A DNA stretch of 64,000 nt from Microcoleus sp. FACHB-672 (GCF_014695725.1 NZ_JACJOU010000022.1:124001-188000), one strand, 5' to 3'. Shown: positions 1 to 10,077, counted from the first letter of the stretch. The notes: generated by a model not told the origin, from the letters alone. Program-made: numbers and translations.

Positions 1-140
1 CCGGTTGCTGCTCAGTAGAAAATTAAGGTAAAAAGGCAAAAGCAATAAAAATTATGCGATTGCGTCGGATGAGTGCCGGTGTGGTCGCATTTTTATGGGG
101 GCAAAAATAAGAGTGTGATTGCATTCACCTGTCAAAAAAT

Positions 141-184
141 AAAAAGGCAAAAGTTAAGGAATAAATCCGAGCTTTTGCCTTTTA
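141..184 (-). terminator. Rho-independent terminator of ctaB
   Basis: On the minus strand, a 12-base arm (AAAAGGCAAAAG) is followed after about 18 bases by its exact complement and then a T-rich tract. It lies 20 bases past the ctaB stop codon, so it most likely ends the ctaA-ctaB transcript. The AT-rich stem makes efficiency uncertain. Confidence 0.7.
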
Positions 185-203
185 TGTTTTAGATGAGTGC
201 CGG

Positions 204-1187
204 TTATTGCAGCGCCGGCACCAAGCTCACAATCATTTGGATGTGCTCGGCAAACGCAGTCGTAAAGTGATGCGTCATCGGCAAACTATCCACCACCAAG
301 CCGGCGCATAAAAGCATCAGGTAGAGGATAGAAAACTTAAACAGCGATTTCGCTACAACCCGATCCCCAGCATTGTGGGATAACTGCCAAGCCTTCTTCG
401 CAAAAATCGCTCCTAGAAAAATCGCAATGCCGGCATAAACCGCACCCGCCGCATGAAGCGGATAAACCAACAACAGCGTCACCGGCAGCAATAACAGCGT
501 ATACAGCCAAATCTGACGCGCCGTTGTTTCATCCCCCTTAACCACCGGCAGCATGGGCACACCCACAGCCGCATAGTCATCACGAATCATCATGGCTAAA
601 GCCCAGAAATGAGGCGGCGTCCACAGGAAAATGATCAGGAACAGTATCCAAGCCCCCCAGCTGAGATCACCTGTCACCGCCGCCCAACCCACCAAAGGCG
701 GAATCGCGCCGGCAGCACCACCAATCACAATATTTTGCGTGCTGTGACGTTTCAGCCAATGAGTGTAAATCAGGACATAAAACACGATCCCAGACATTGC
801 CAACAGCGCCGCTAATAAATTAGCAAAAACGGTGAGCAAGGTGAAAGAAAGACTTGCCAAAACAATCGCAAATAACAGCGCATCCCGAGGCTTGATCCGC
901 CCGGAAGGAAGAGGACGCCAGCGCGTGCGCTCCATGATATAGTCGATGTCGCTGTCGTAAAGACAATTGATCGTATTCGCAGAGGCAGCCGACAAAGCCC
1001 CGCCGGATATCGTCACCAATAATAGTAGGGGATCGACTTGTCCTTTAGCCGCTACCCACATTCCCGCCGCTGTCGTGATCAGCAGCAGTAGAATAATTCG
1101 AGGCTTTGTTAGCTGATAATAACTTTGAATGACTTGTAAAAAGTTCTGATGATGGCGCTCAACATTTGTCCCAATGATTTCTTGCAT
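204..1187 (-). CDS. ctaB: Protoheme IX farnesyltransferase (heme O synthase)
   Basis: This UbiA-family membrane prenyltransferase attaches a farnesyl group to heme B to make heme O, the precursor of the heme A used by the cytochrome oxidase encoded next door. The 327-residue protein is the usual family size and has about nine hydrophobic segments. The first Asp-rich motif is visible as [11 protein letters not shown] around residue 78 and the second region as [12 protein letters not shown] near residue 203. It lies 124 bases downstream of ctaA on the same strand, so the two are probably one heme A transcript running away from ctaCDE. A hairpin terminator follows the stop. Identification is by family motifs plus context and is firm. 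Confidence 0.95.
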   Translation of the reverse strand: MQEIIGTNVERHHQNFLQVIQSYYQLTKPRIILLLLITTAAGMWVAAKGQVDPLLLLVTISGGALSAASANTINCLYDSDIDYIMERTRWRPLPSGRIKPRDALLFAIVLASLSFTLLTVFANLLAALLAMSGIVFYVLIYTHWLKRHSTQNIVIGGAAGAIPPLVGWAAVTGDLSWGAWILFLIIFLWTPPHFWALAMMIRDDYAAVGVPMLPVVKGDETTARQIWLYTLLLLPVTLLLVYPLHAAGAVYAGIAIFLGAIFAKKAWQLSHNAGDRVVAKSLFKFSILYLMLLCAGLVVDSLPMTHHFTTAFAEHIQMIVSLVPALQ

Positions 1188-1311
1188 GGATTCCTTTCCT
1201 TCCAGCCATCAGCCATTCAAGTTTCCGATTTTGGATTTTCGCTCAATCTAACCTTTAAAATCTAAAATCTAAAATTCCATTCGGCTGATAGCTGATAATT
1301 AAATTCACAAC
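1188..1311. repeat. ctaA-ctaB spacer with heptamer-type repeats
   Basis: The spacer contains tandem AAATCTA-like heptamers (about 1254-1275) and a near-repeat of AGCCATCAGCC/GGCTGATAGCTG. Such short tandem heptamers resemble the STRR sequences described between genes in filamentous cyanobacteria. No separate gene or terminator is seen, so ctaA and ctaB may be co-transcribed through it. Confidence 0.5.
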
Positions 1312-2256
1312 TCAAGACGCTTCTGATCTGCGTTCATAAAACTCAAAAATTTCTGCGCGATCGCGCAAAGCCAAAGCCGAGAACGCAACCAGCACTCCTA
1401 GCAAGGCCGCACCTGTGGCTTGGTGAGCGACGGTGAGCGGTTCTACCTGGAGGTGTAAGCGGAAGGTAGCCACGCCCAAAGCGATTTGCCATACTAACAA
1501 ACCACCGGCCCAATTGGCTAGCTGGCGCAGGGTGGGGTGCAGTGCCGGCGTCCGCCATGATAGAAATACCAAAGCCAGTGTAGCAAGGCTGGCTGGCACC
1601 ACACCGGCAATGTGGCTGTTCATCACTAAACACAATTGGCCGGCACCAAAGCACTGGTGCAAAGCCCATTGAGAGCCAACCAATCCGCCTAAAATGCTTT
1701 GCAAATATACCAGAATTGCAGCGCTCAACCCTACCCAAGGCAACTTCCCAACCGTGCCAATCGCGCGATAGGGCATTAAGGATACGCCGATTGCGAGTAG
1801 GGTGATGAAAAACAGGAGGGCACATCCTAGGTGAGCAGTAACGATGTCGAACCGCAGAAGTTCTGTTACCGTTAGTCCTCCCAAAACGCCCTGGAAAATA
1901 ATTAAGCCGAGGGCGAAGGTGGATGCCCAGGGAAGCCAAGCAGGGAGGACTCGCCGATCCCACCAGGATAAGCCGGCCAACCCTATCGCACCGCAGCCGA
2001 TCGCAGCAGCATCAAGCCGGTGAAACCACTCCAGAAACACTTGAAAATTCATTTGTGCCGTCGGCACTAACTCTCCATAACACAGGGGCCAGTCGGGGCA
2101 GGCAAGTCCCGCATTCATCACCCGCGTTGCACTGCCGACGGCCATCAAAAGCAGGGTCGCAATGGCTAGCTTCCAGACAAGGCGACGAATGCGTTCTGCC
2201 GATTGAGATTGTGTTGTAGAGGTGGCTGCGTCTTGATGCAGGATAGAGTTGGCCAT
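1312..2256 (-). CDS. ctaA: Heme A synthase (CtaA/COX15 family)
   Basis: This membrane enzyme oxidises the C8 methyl group of heme O to a formyl group, giving heme A for the aa3-type oxidase. The 314-residue protein has about eight hydrophobic segments arranged as two four-helix halves. Characteristic elements are an N-terminal NAGLACPDWPLCYG segment with a Cys pair, EWFHRLDAA with the heme-ligand His, HLGC in the next helix, HQCFGAGQLC, and HQATGAALLG near the C-terminus. The gene is divergent from ctaC across a 480-base spacer and precedes ctaB. The organisation ctaB-ctaA facing ctaCDE is common in cyanobacteria. Confidence 0.95.
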   Translation of the reverse strand: MANSILHQDAATSTTQSQSAERIRRLVWKLAIATLLLMAVGSATRVMNAGLACPDWPLCYGELVPTAQMNFQVFLEWFHRLDAAAIGCGAIGLAGLSWWDRRVLPAWLPWASTFALGLIIFQGVLGGLTVTELLRFDIVTAHLGCALLFFITLLAIGVSLMPYRAIGTVGKLPWVGLSAAILVYLQSILGGLVGSQWALHQCFGAGQLCLVMNSHIAGVVPASLATLALVFLSWRTPALHPTLRQLANWAGGLLVWQIALGVATFRLHLQVEPLTVAHQATGAALLGVLVAFSALALRDRAEIFEFYERRSEAS

Positions 2257-2737
2257 GCGCTGTACCTCAGTTTTGATGGGAAATCAAGGTTAATCGAATA
2301 CTGAGCGTTCGCTCATTTTTAAATCGACTCGTGACTTTTGCTAGGGTCGATCCTAGCAATTACTTTAATCATCCTGACTCCCATTCGCACTGGCTTTAGG
2401 AATTTCTTCCGATTGTTAGAAGCAATCACCCTTATATTACTTTTGCTTTAGAAAACTAAATAGATATTAACAAATCGCTATAATTTGGGGTGGGTCTTGC
2501 TGAAGACACCCAGCCGGCATGATTCTAAAGAAATCCCAAAAGGTGTCCAATGACAGCGAATTTGAATCATCACCTGCTTTAACGTAGGGATGTAAGCGGA
2601 ACCAAAAAGTTGATGGCGACTGAGGTCTGTAACTAAACTGCAAGGCGTGACAAAGCACGCGCTTAGAGGCTGAATGCTGTTAGGCTCTAGCTAAGAGCCA
2701 ACGTTTAAGAAATTTTGTCTGGAGGTTCCAAACCACC
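2257..2737. promoter_or_regulatory. Divergent ctaA / ctaC promoter region
   Basis: These 481 AT-rich bases must contain the promoters for both the heme A genes (leftward) and the oxidase subunit genes (rightward). I see no convincing ORF; a 63-codon minus-strand frame has no recognisable product. A GGAGG sequence lies about 12 bases before the GTG start of ctaC. No specific operator could be assigned by eye. Confidence 0.5.
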
Positions 2738-3766
2738 GTGAACATCCCAAACTCCATCCTCACCATGCTGGCCGGCATCGGACTGACCCTCGTCAGCCTA
2801 TGGTACGGCCAGAACCACGGTTTACTGCCGGTGGCAGCCTCCGAAGAAGCCACCCATGTGGACAACTTGTTCAACACGATGATGACCATTTCCACCGGCC
2901 TGTTTTTGCTGGTGCAGGGAGTGCTGGTCATCGCTGCGGTTAAATATCGCCGGCGCAAGGATGACAACACCGACGGGCCGCCGATTCATGGCAACATTCC
3001 CCTAGAAATTCTCTGGACAGCGATCCCCGCTGTCATTGTGCTGGGCATCTCTGTTTACAGCTTTGAAATTTACAACGAAATGGGCGGCCTTGATCCCATG
3101 TCGTCCCACGATCACACGCTGAATGTCGCCCACAATATGCCCGGGGCGGCGATTGCAGCCCCCTTACCAGGAACGGAAGAAACCGCTTCACAGCCACAGC
3201 AAGCGCCTGAGCAAAAACTGATCGCCCTAGGCGTCGGCGCTTCCCCAGCGCATGAAGGCACCACAGCAGACGTGGTTGTCAATGTCACAGGCCTTCAGTT
3301 TGCCTGGATTTTCAGCTACCCCGACAGTGGCGTCACCTCTGGTGAGTTGCACGTGCCGGCCAATCGTGAAGTCCAGCTCAATATCGCTGCTAATGATGTG
3401 CTGCACGCGCTGTGGCTTCCCGAACTGCGCCTGAAACAAGATGCGATCCCCGGACGCACAACCGAGTTACGGTTCACGCCGGCCAAAGTCGGTGAGTACC
3501 CCGTGATCTGCGCTGAACTGTGCGGTAGCTACCACGGCGCGATGAAAAGTCGGCTAATTGTCCACACACCGGAAGAATTCGACAGTTGGGTTAAAAGCCA
3601 GCAAGAAGTTGCCAACCGCGAAGTGCTTGAACAAGCCGTGGCGGTTAATCCTGCCAACTTGTCTGAGGGCGAGTATTTGGCTCCCTATGCTGAAGACATG
3701 GGCGTTAACCCGCAAATACTGGAGCAGCTGCGCTCATCTCACGATCACGCCGCTCACAATTTTTAA
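2738..3766 (+). CDS. ctaC: Cytochrome c oxidase subunit II (CuA subunit)
   Basis: Subunit II accepts electrons from soluble cytochrome c6 or plastocyanin through its binuclear CuA centre and passes them to subunit I. The protein has an N-terminal hydrophobic segment (about residues 8-25), a second helix (about 45-70) and a third around residues 88-107. The cupredoxin domain sits at the C-terminal half. The CuA loop is clear as CAELCGSYHGAM near residue 252, giving the two Cys, the His and the Met ligands. The GTG start gives the N-terminus typical of cyanobacterial CtaC. There is a His-rich C-terminus (SSHDHAAHNF). First gene of ctaCDE; the spacer to ctaD is filled with short repeats. Confidence 0.96.
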   Translation: MNIPNSILTMLAGIGLTLVSLWYGQNHGLLPVAASEEATHVDNLFNTMMTISTGLFLLVQGVLVIAAVKYRRRKDDNTDGPPIHGNIPLEILWTAIPAVIVLGISVYSFEIYNEMGGLDPMSSHDHTLNVAHNMPGAAIAAPLPGTEETASQPQQAPEQKLIALGVGASPAHEGTTADVVVNVTGLQFAWIFSYPDSGVTSGELHVPANREVQLNIAANDVLHALWLPELRLKQDAIPGRTTELRFTPAKVGEYPVICAELCGSYHGAMKSRLIVHTPEEFDSWVKSQQEVANREVLEQAVAVNPANLSEGEYLAPYAEDMGVNPQILEQLRSSHDHAAHNF

Positions 3767-3877
3767 CGTTTTGTCATTTGTCATTTGTGATGGGTTGGTT
3801 GCCTCTGACCGATAACTAATGACCAATGACCCTACCTTTAGGTTGGCGTAGCCTTGACCAATGACCAATGACAACTT
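3767..3877. repeat. Short tandem repeats between ctaC and ctaD
   Basis: The spacer consists almost entirely of TTTGTCA-type and ACCAATG-type heptamers, with a CTACCTTTAGGTTGGCGTAG element in the middle. Similar repeated strings are well known between genes in filamentous cyanobacteria. Because the arms TGTCATTTGTCA and TGACCAATGACA are partly complementary, the transcript could fold here. Confidence 0.6.
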
Positions 3878-5644
3878 ATGACTCAACAAGTACAGCTGCA
3901 AGAAAGTGCTAATCTTCCTGCTCGCGGTGAAGAACCGGGGCAAAGGAAGTGGCAAGATTACTTCACCTTTAATGGTGACCACAAGGTGATCGGGATTCAA
4001 TACCTGGTCACGACGTTTATTTTTTACTTGATAGGTGGGATGCTGGCAACAGCGGTTCGCACAGAACTCGCCACCCCTGATGCTGATTTTGTCAGCCCGG
4101 AGCTTTACAACAGCCTGTTTACAGTCCACGCCACGATCATGATTTTCCTGTGGATCGTGCCGGCTGGAGCGGGATTTGCAAACTATATCCTTCCCTTGAT
4201 GATTGGGGCGAAGGACATGGCTTTCCCAAAGTTAAATGCTTTAGCCTTTTGGATTATTCCACCGGCTGGTATTTTACTGCTGAGCAGTTTCTTGGTGGGC
4301 GCACCGGGGGCCGGCTGGACTTCTTACCCGCCCCTGAGCTTAATCAGTGGCAAAGCCGGTGAAGAAATTTGGATTCTCAGCCTTCTTTTGTTAGGAACTT
4401 CTTCAATTTTGGGCGCGGTGAATTTTGTTGTCACCATCTTCAAAATGCGAATTCCTGGCATGGGATTTAATCAAATGCCGCTGTTTTGCTGGGCGATGCT
4501 GGCAACTTCGGCACTGATTTTAATTGCGACGCCGGTTTTGGCAGCAGCTTTAATTTTGCTGTCCTTTGACTTGTTAGCAGGAACCGCATTTTTTAACCCA
4601 ACCGGCGGGGGAGATCCGATTGTTTACCAGCATATGTTCTGGTTCTACTCCCACCCTGCTGTTTACATCATGATCCTGCCGTTTTTTGGCGTGCTCTCGG
4701 AAGTTATCCCTGTCAACTCCCGCAAGCCAATTTTCGGTTATAAAGCCATCGCCTACTCCAGTCTGGCGATTAGCTTTTTGGGCTTGATTGTTTGGGCGCA
4801 CCATATGTTTACCAGTGGCACTCCTGGCTGGTTGCGGATGTTTTTTATGATCACCACGATGGTGATCGCTGTGCCCACCGGCATTAAGATATTTAGCTGG
4901 TTGGCCACCCTCTGGGGCGGTAAACTGCGGCTGAATAGTGCGCTGCTGTTTGCGATGGGTTTCATATCAACCTTTGTGTTGGGCGGGATCACCGGCGTTA
5001 TGGTGGCTTCGGTTCCCTTCGATATTCACGTTCACGACACCTATTTTGTCGTTGCTCACCTGCACTACGTTCTCTTTGGCGGCAGTGTATTTGGTATTTA
5101 CTCAGCTTTCTATCATTGGTTCCCGAAAATGACGGGACGGATGATGAACGAAACCTGGGGTCGCATTCATTTTGCCCTGACGTATATTGGCTTTAATGTT
5201 ACTTTCTTGCCAATGCACGTTTTAGGTTTACAAGGAATGCCCCGGCGGGTGGCAATGTATGACCCAAAATTTGCCACACTGAATCTGGTTTGCAGCATTG
5301 GTGCCTATCTGCTGGCAGTGTCTACGTTCCCGTTTATTATCAATGCGATTTGGAGCTGGTCGAAAGGTCCGAAAGCCGGTGATAATCCTTGGGATGCGCT
5401 GACGCTGGAGTGGATGACAACTTCACCGCCACCGATTGAGAATTTTGACGCAACGCCGGTGTTGGCAACCGGCCCTTATGACTACGGTATGGGTAATCGC
5501 GACACGCAAGTGGGTGTGCCTTTTTCGGATGCGAAAGACCCAGCTTTGTCTGCCGGCCCGAGTTCTGCATTGCGTGCCGATCCCGATCCTGCGGTTGCCG
5601 CTCATCCAGATGACCGTCAAGGAGAAAGTCAAAACCGCGAATAG
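3878..5644 (+). CDS. ctaD: Cytochrome c oxidase subunit I, type A2
   Basis: This is the catalytic subunit of the heme-copper oxidase, carrying heme a and the heme a3-CuB site and pumping protons. The 588-residue, 12-helix protein shows the CuB/Tyr motif YSHPAVY (residues 257-263), the CuB His pair in WAHHMFTSG, and the heme ligands in HVHDTYFVVAHLHY. The YSHPAV form replaces the GHPEV of A1 enzymes, so the D-channel Glu is absent and the Tyr-Ser pair typical of the A2 subfamily is present. A hydrophilic tail of about 70 residues follows the last helix. It lies between ctaC and ctaE on the same strand and is very likely co-transcribed with them. Confidence 0.97.
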   Translation: MTQQVQLQESANLPARGEEPGQRKWQDYFTFNGDHKVIGIQYLVTTFIFYLIGGMLATAVRTELATPDADFVSPELYNSLFTVHATIMIFLWIVPAGAGFANYILPLMIGAKDMAFPKLNALAFWIIPPAGILLLSSFLVGAPGAGWTSYPPLSLISGKAGEEIWILSLLLLGTSSILGAVNFVVTIFKMRIPGMGFNQMPLFCWAMLATSALILIATPVLAAALILLSFDLLAGTAFFNPTGGGDPIVYQHMFWFYSHPAVYIMILPFFGVLSEVIPVNSRKPIFGYKAIAYSSLAISFLGLIVWAHHMFTSGTPGWLRMFFMITTMVIAVPTGIKIFSWLATLWGGKLRLNSALLFAMGFISTFVLGGITGVMVASVPFDIHVHDTYFVVAHLHYVLFGGSVFGIYSAFYHWFPKMTGRMMNETWGRIHFALTYIGFNVTFLPMHVLGLQGMPRRVAMYDPKFATLNLVCSIGAYLLAVSTFPFIINAIWSWSKGPKAGDNPWDALTLEWMTTSPPPIENFDATPVLATGPYDYGMGNRDTQVGVPFSDAKDPALSAGPSSALRADPDPAVAAHPDDRQGESQNRE

Positions 5645-5662
5645 TTAGCTTTTAACTATCAG

Positions 5663-5688
5663 TTGTCAGTTGTTTTTATGACTGACAA
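5663..5688 (+). repeat. Inverted repeat between ctaD and ctaE
   Basis: TTGTCAGT is followed after ten bases by its exact complement ACTGACAA. No T-run follows, so it is more likely a processing or pausing hairpin, or one of the dispersed TCAGTTG repeats, than a terminator. Confidence 0.45.
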
Positions 5689-5726
5689 CTTCCTGAAGTT
5701 TGTACCTCTATTGGCATTAGAGTTTC

Positions 5727-6350
5727 ATGCAAAGTCCAACAATCGATCCAGCGAAAGCTGAACTCAATTATCACCACAGCACTGAGGCGAAAGCCGATCA
5801 CCACGAAGAACATCACGATTTTCGGATGTGGGGGGTGTTTGTCTTTCTGTGTGCGGAAGGAATGATCTTTTTCGGCTTGTTTGCCGCTTATTTGATCTAT
5901 AAGGCAATGTCGCCGGTTTGGCCGCCGGAAGGCATCGAGCGAGAATTATTGGTGCCGGGAATTAACACCGTTATTCTGATTTCTAGCAGTTTTGTGATGA
6001 ACAAAGGCAATACTGCAATTAAGAAGAATGATGTGGCCGGTTTGCGGCTTTGGGCGGCGGTCACTGCCCTGATGGGCGTCGTTTTCTTAGCCGGCCAGGT
6101 TTATGAATACAGCAATTTAGCCTTTGGTTTGACCAGCAATTTATACGCCAGCTCGTTTTATGTGATGACCGGCTTTCACGGTTTACACGTTTGCTTTGGT
6201 GTAATCCTAATTTTAGGGATGTTATGGCGTTCTCGCCTCCCCAATCACTACTCCAGTGAAAATCATTTTGGTGTGGAAGCCGCTGAAGTTTACTGGCACT
6301 TTGTTGATGTGATCTGGGTGATTTTGTTTGTGCTGCTGTATCTTCTCTAA
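5727..6350 (+). CDS. ctaE: Cytochrome c oxidase subunit III
   Basis: Subunit III stabilises the catalytic subunit of the aa3-type oxidase. The 207-residue protein has a His-rich hydrophilic N-terminus (HHSTEAKADHHEEHHDF), then five hydrophobic segments. This matches the shorter five-helix form of subunit III seen in bacteria. Conserved stretches include GMIFFGLFAAYLIYKAM, TGFHGLHVCFGV and VEAAEVYWHFVDVIWV. It is the last gene of ctaCDE and ends 33 bases before a strong terminator. No good Shine-Dalgarno sequence precedes the ATG, so translation may depend on the upstream gene. Confidence 0.96.
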   Translation: MQSPTIDPAKAELNYHHSTEAKADHHEEHHDFRMWGVFVFLCAEGMIFFGLFAAYLIYKAMSPVWPPEGIERELLVPGINTVILISSSFVMNKGNTAIKKNDVAGLRLWAAVTALMGVVFLAGQVYEYSNLAFGLTSNLYASSFYVMTGFHGLHVCFGVILILGMLWRSRLPNHYSSENHFGVEAAEVYWHFVDVIWVILFVLLYLL

Positions 6351-6383
6351 CTTGTTTATTCGGCATTGTTGCTGAGTGTTTCA

Positions 6384-6406
6384 CCCCCAATTTGGGGGTT
6401 TTTTAT
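6384..6406 (+). terminator. Terminator of the ctaCDE operon
   Basis: CCCCCAA is followed immediately by TTTGGGGG and a TTTTTTATT tract, a textbook rho-independent terminator about 33 bases after the ctaE stop. Confidence 0.9.
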
Positions 6407-6804
6407 TAGTTGAAGTGTAGCGGCAGAAGGGTGGAGAGTTGTTGCTATTTATGATTTAAATAAAATTAATAAGTTTATACAATGGCTGATTCTATTTCTA
6501 AAAATGAACATTAAAGCAATAGGGTAAATATTGATTTTGCCTAATAGAAATTAAAATTTGCTTCAAGTGACAGAAAAGCAAGAGTGTAAGGGTTCATCCT
6601 TAGGAAATATACTGGCGAGATGTGGAATACTTTCGTTCTGGTGCCGTCAAGAGCCGGTTGGGCATACGCCATCGATAAGTCAGGGCACTAATCATTAATT
6701 GAGAACAGAGACATAGAAAACGCTTGACGAGTAAAGCCAGGGTTGCATCAGCTACAAATTTCAGAATGTAAGATAGATAACAAGTGCCTGCGCTAAACTT
6801 AGAT
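6407..6804. other. AT-rich spacer without a supported gene
   Basis: Between the ctaE terminator and the helicase remnant I see no convincing gene. A minus-strand open frame at 6600-6863 overlaps the remnant and matches nothing I recognise. The region upstream of 6805 may hold the former promoter of the decayed helicase. Confidence 0.4.
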
Positions 6805-9755
6805 ATGTCCCTTCCTGCTGTCTTACACCCAGAAGTTGTTGCGTTTATTCGTAAAATTCCCAAAAGTACCCTTCAGGAACAGATTTGGAATTGCATTCAA
6901 AAATTAAGACAGCAGCAATTTGACACCGGCTTACGCGTAAAAAAGCTCAAAGGGACTTCTAAGCGAGTTTGGGAAGCGAGAATTACCCAAGCAAGCCGGC
7001 TGATTTTTACCTACGAAAAATCGAGAAGTCCTGAAACGGGAAGCGCACAAGTTTATATTGCGGTTCAAGATATCTGTCTAGATCATGATGACGTTTCCCG
7101 AATTGCCAAAGCCAGAAAACGCACCCCTGATACAGAATGGCTGAATACTGAATTAATCGAAACAATAGGGAATATAGAAGGCGAAAGCAAAGCGTTTGAT
7201 GCTGCCGAAATCTATGCGATCAAAAGCGCGATTGCTGAAGATTTAGCCCTGCCAACTGATTTTAAAGATGAACTTCTCAGTAATATTCCTTGGCAAGTTA
7301 TCGAATCAGAAGCAGCATGGCATCAAGCCGTTATCCAGCAAAACGCTGAGTTGCCTCTGGAACTGACTCCAGAAGAATATCAACTGGTGAGATTGCCGGG
7401 AAATCTTCTGCTATCTGGGAGTGCCGGCACTGGTAAAACCACGGTTGCCCTTTATCGATTGCTCCAAAGTTTACAAGATTTTCCTTCGGAGAAACGTTTA
7501 TATATTGCCTATAATCCCTTGCTAGTTAATAGCGCCCGCGAGCAATTTAAGCAGTTGGTGGGAAATAGTGTTGCGGAAGCTGACACCCTTTTTCAGTTTA
7601 AAACCATGCGGGATTTGAGCCTATAAATCCTTGAAAGCGCGGGACAATCCTATCTGGCTGAAGATGAAGTAAATTTCCATGCTTTCTGGCTAATTTATCG
7701 GGCGCACCCCAAACGAAAACAATACCCAACTGCTTTGGTGTGGGATGAAATTCGTAGCGTTATTAAAGGCTCTCAAGTGTCTGCTAATGCAGAAATGATG
7801 AGTGAAAAAGAGTATGAGAAGCTTAGCAAAAAAAGTGGCAGTGTCATTCCTCAAAATCAACGCCGGGAGTTTTATCAATTAGCTGAGTGGTATCAGAAAA
7901 AACTGAAACAGGATGGGCGGTTTGATGAAATTGATCTGGCGCGAAAAATCTTGCAAGTTCTGAGACAGAATGTGGCAGAGCGCTATCAGGTAATTGTTTG
8001 TGATGAAGTGCAGGATTTCACGAAATTGCAATTAGAACTATTATTGCAGTTAGGTGTGCCGGGAGGTCATTTATTTTTCGCCGGCGATTTACATCAAATG
8101 ATCAGTCCCAGTGGATTTCGCTGAGAAGAACTTAAACAAAAGTTTTAACGGCGCAATCAAGAGGTTGTTGAACAAACCTTACAGTTTAATTTTCGTATTG
8201 TTGGCAATCTGGTAACTTTAGCCAATCAATTGCTGAAACTGCGCTCGAAATTTCTGAAACTTCCGCTAGTCAGTATTTCTGATCGTTATGATGTGGCAAC
8301 CAGTTTAGCAGAGCCAGCCGGTTTGCAAAGAGATGAAAGCCAAAATCGCTTTTCTGGAGAGCCGGCTAGAGTCATTGCTGCACCCGTGGAAGCACTCAAG
8401 CAAACTTTGAAAGCGTTAAATCCTGGCGGTGCTATCTTGGTAAGAACCGATGAAGATAAAGATAAATTCTCTACAAGTTTTGAATCAAGTCTAGTCTTTA
8501 CTGTTGAAGAAGCAAAAGGACTAGAATTTGATACGGTTTTTTTGATAGAATTCTTTGTGCCGGCACAAGAAATGTGGGATAGATTTTTTCGCAATGCTTC
8601 TGTTACCGAAAAAGAAATTCCCCAATTTCAGTTAGAACTAAATCTGCTTTATGTTGCTGTTACCCGTGCCCGACGCATCTTAAATATTTGGAAATCCACA
8701 CTTCCCCAACTTTGGAGCCAACCCGAATTATCAGATTGCATCTTGCCCCTCAACCCTGAGTTAGTTCAGCAATCCCGGGTGGAACCTACTGCAGAAAGTT
8801 GGCGGCAACGAGGACTTTATTATCTAAAAGCAGAGTTTTACCAGCAAGCCATTAAATGTTTTGAAAAAGCCGGCGATGTTTTAGAGTTGCACAAAGCAAA
8901 AGCTAAAATGCTCGCGCAGCAGCGCCAGTATGCTGAAGCTTGCTGAAATGTTTGTTGAATTACAGGAATGGGCAACTGCTGCCTGGATGTTTGAAAAGCT
9001 AAAGCAGTGGACAAGCAGCTAAATTGTGGGCTAAGGCGGGCAATTTCAATAAACAGCAACTCTGTGAAATTTATGCACTAGAAGCTGTCCAAAAGTGGGA
9101 AGAAGCTGCTGAAAAATGGGAAGAACTTGCTCAACCTGAAAATGCCAAGCATTGCTGGCTAAAAAGTAACAGTGATCGGGCGATTGCTCGTTCTAGTTTA
9201 GGTGAACCTCATGCAGCAATTGAAGATTTAAATCAGGCAATTCTTCTAAATCCAAAGTTGGCAGCAGCCTACAACAACCGACGTGCTGTTCGTCGAGATT
9301 TAAAAGACACTCTAGGAGCGCTTGAGGATTAGAATCAAGCAATTAAAATTAATCCTAATTATGCTGATGCCTACTACAATCGAGGGGTGTCTCGTTCTGT
9401 TCTTGGCGATGTTGAAGGAGCGATTGAAGATTGGCAAGAGTCTGGAAAAATTAATCCTAAAAATCCTTTAGCTTATTACAACCTGGGAGTGAGTAAAATT
9501 CAAGAAGAAAATTACTTGGGGGCGCTAGAATATTATACTCAGGCGTTAAATAGCGCTCCCGATTTTGCTGAAGCTTACTTTGAGCGAGGGGTTACGCTTG
9601 ATAAGCTTGGAAAGGTTGAGGAAGCCATTCAAGATTTCCATAAAGCTGCCAAAATTTACACTCGGCGCAAAAATATGGATCGCCACGAAGAAGCAATCGC
9701 TAATATTAAAAAGCTTCAGGGTGAGACGGCGGAATTAAACGAGCCGGCAGCTTAA
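6805..9755 (+). pseudogene. Decayed UvrD/Rep-like helicase with TPR tail
   Basis: Joined across its lesions, this reads as one long protein. It has an N-terminal RelE/ParE-like segment (about residues 1-110). A superfamily I helicase core follows, with Walker A GSAGTGKTT, motif II CDEVQDF, motif III AGDLHQM, motif V EEAKGLEFDTVFL and motif VI YVAVTRARR. A TPR tail ends the protein. The frame is broken by stops at 7624 (TAA), 8122 (TGA), 8146 (TAA) and 9330 (TAG). Near 8944 the reading moves from frame 1 to frame 2, and near 9020 to frame 3. The sequence stays protein-like on both sides of every lesion, which indicates a recently inactivated gene rather than separate small genes. Sequencing error could explain some lesions, but not easily all. 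Confidence 0.85.
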
Positions 9756-9907
9756 AATAGGGATTAAATAGAAGGGCTGTTGGGTTTTGGTTGATTTGCA
9801 AGGTGCTTAAAAACTAAAGAATTTTGCTGGAAGTTTTAGAAATCCATCTAAACCTCGAAAATTAACTCGGACTCAGGTTAGTTAGCGATTCTGTGAATTA
9901 ACAATTA
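9756..9907. other. Spacer after the helicase remnant
   Basis: No gene is visible here. The phrase TTGATTTGCAAGGTGC (about 9790) resembles part of the MITE-like element that follows, so this may be an older fragment of the same repeat family. Confidence 0.3.
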
Positions 9908-10011
9908 ATACCAAATCCTTTTTGGTATAACTCTTTTTACCCAAGCCAAAACCTTTGCTCCAAGAGGATTTTGTCAATCTGCAAGGTGTCTATCATAACC
10001 GGATTTGGTAT
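9908..10011. mobile_element. MITE-like element with 11-bp terminal inverted repeats
   Basis: ATACCAAATCC at 9908-9918 is exactly inverted as GGATTTGGTAT at 10001-10011, bounding a 104-bp sequence with no coding capacity. The left end also holds a nested hairpin (TACCAAA...TTTGGTA). Perfect terminal repeats, small size and intergenic position fit a non-autonomous miniature element. No target duplication beyond a possible TA is certain. Confidence 0.6.
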
Positions 10012-10045
10012 AAAACCGTGACACCGGCATCTTGATCCAAACAAA

Positions 10046-10077
10046 ACAAAAACCCCCAACCGGCAAGCGGCTGAGGG
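10046..10077 (-). terminator. Terminator of apcE
   Basis: Read on the minus strand, CCCTCAGCCG and CGGTTGGGGG form a stem of about ten pairs with two wobble pairs, followed by TTTTTG. It lies about 50 bases past the apcE stop. Confidence 0.8.

Noticed and set aside
6600-6863. 87-codon minus-strand frame between ctaE and the helicase remnant
   Set aside because: It overlaps the start of the helicase remnant and has no recognisable product; I considered a transposase fragment but could not support it.
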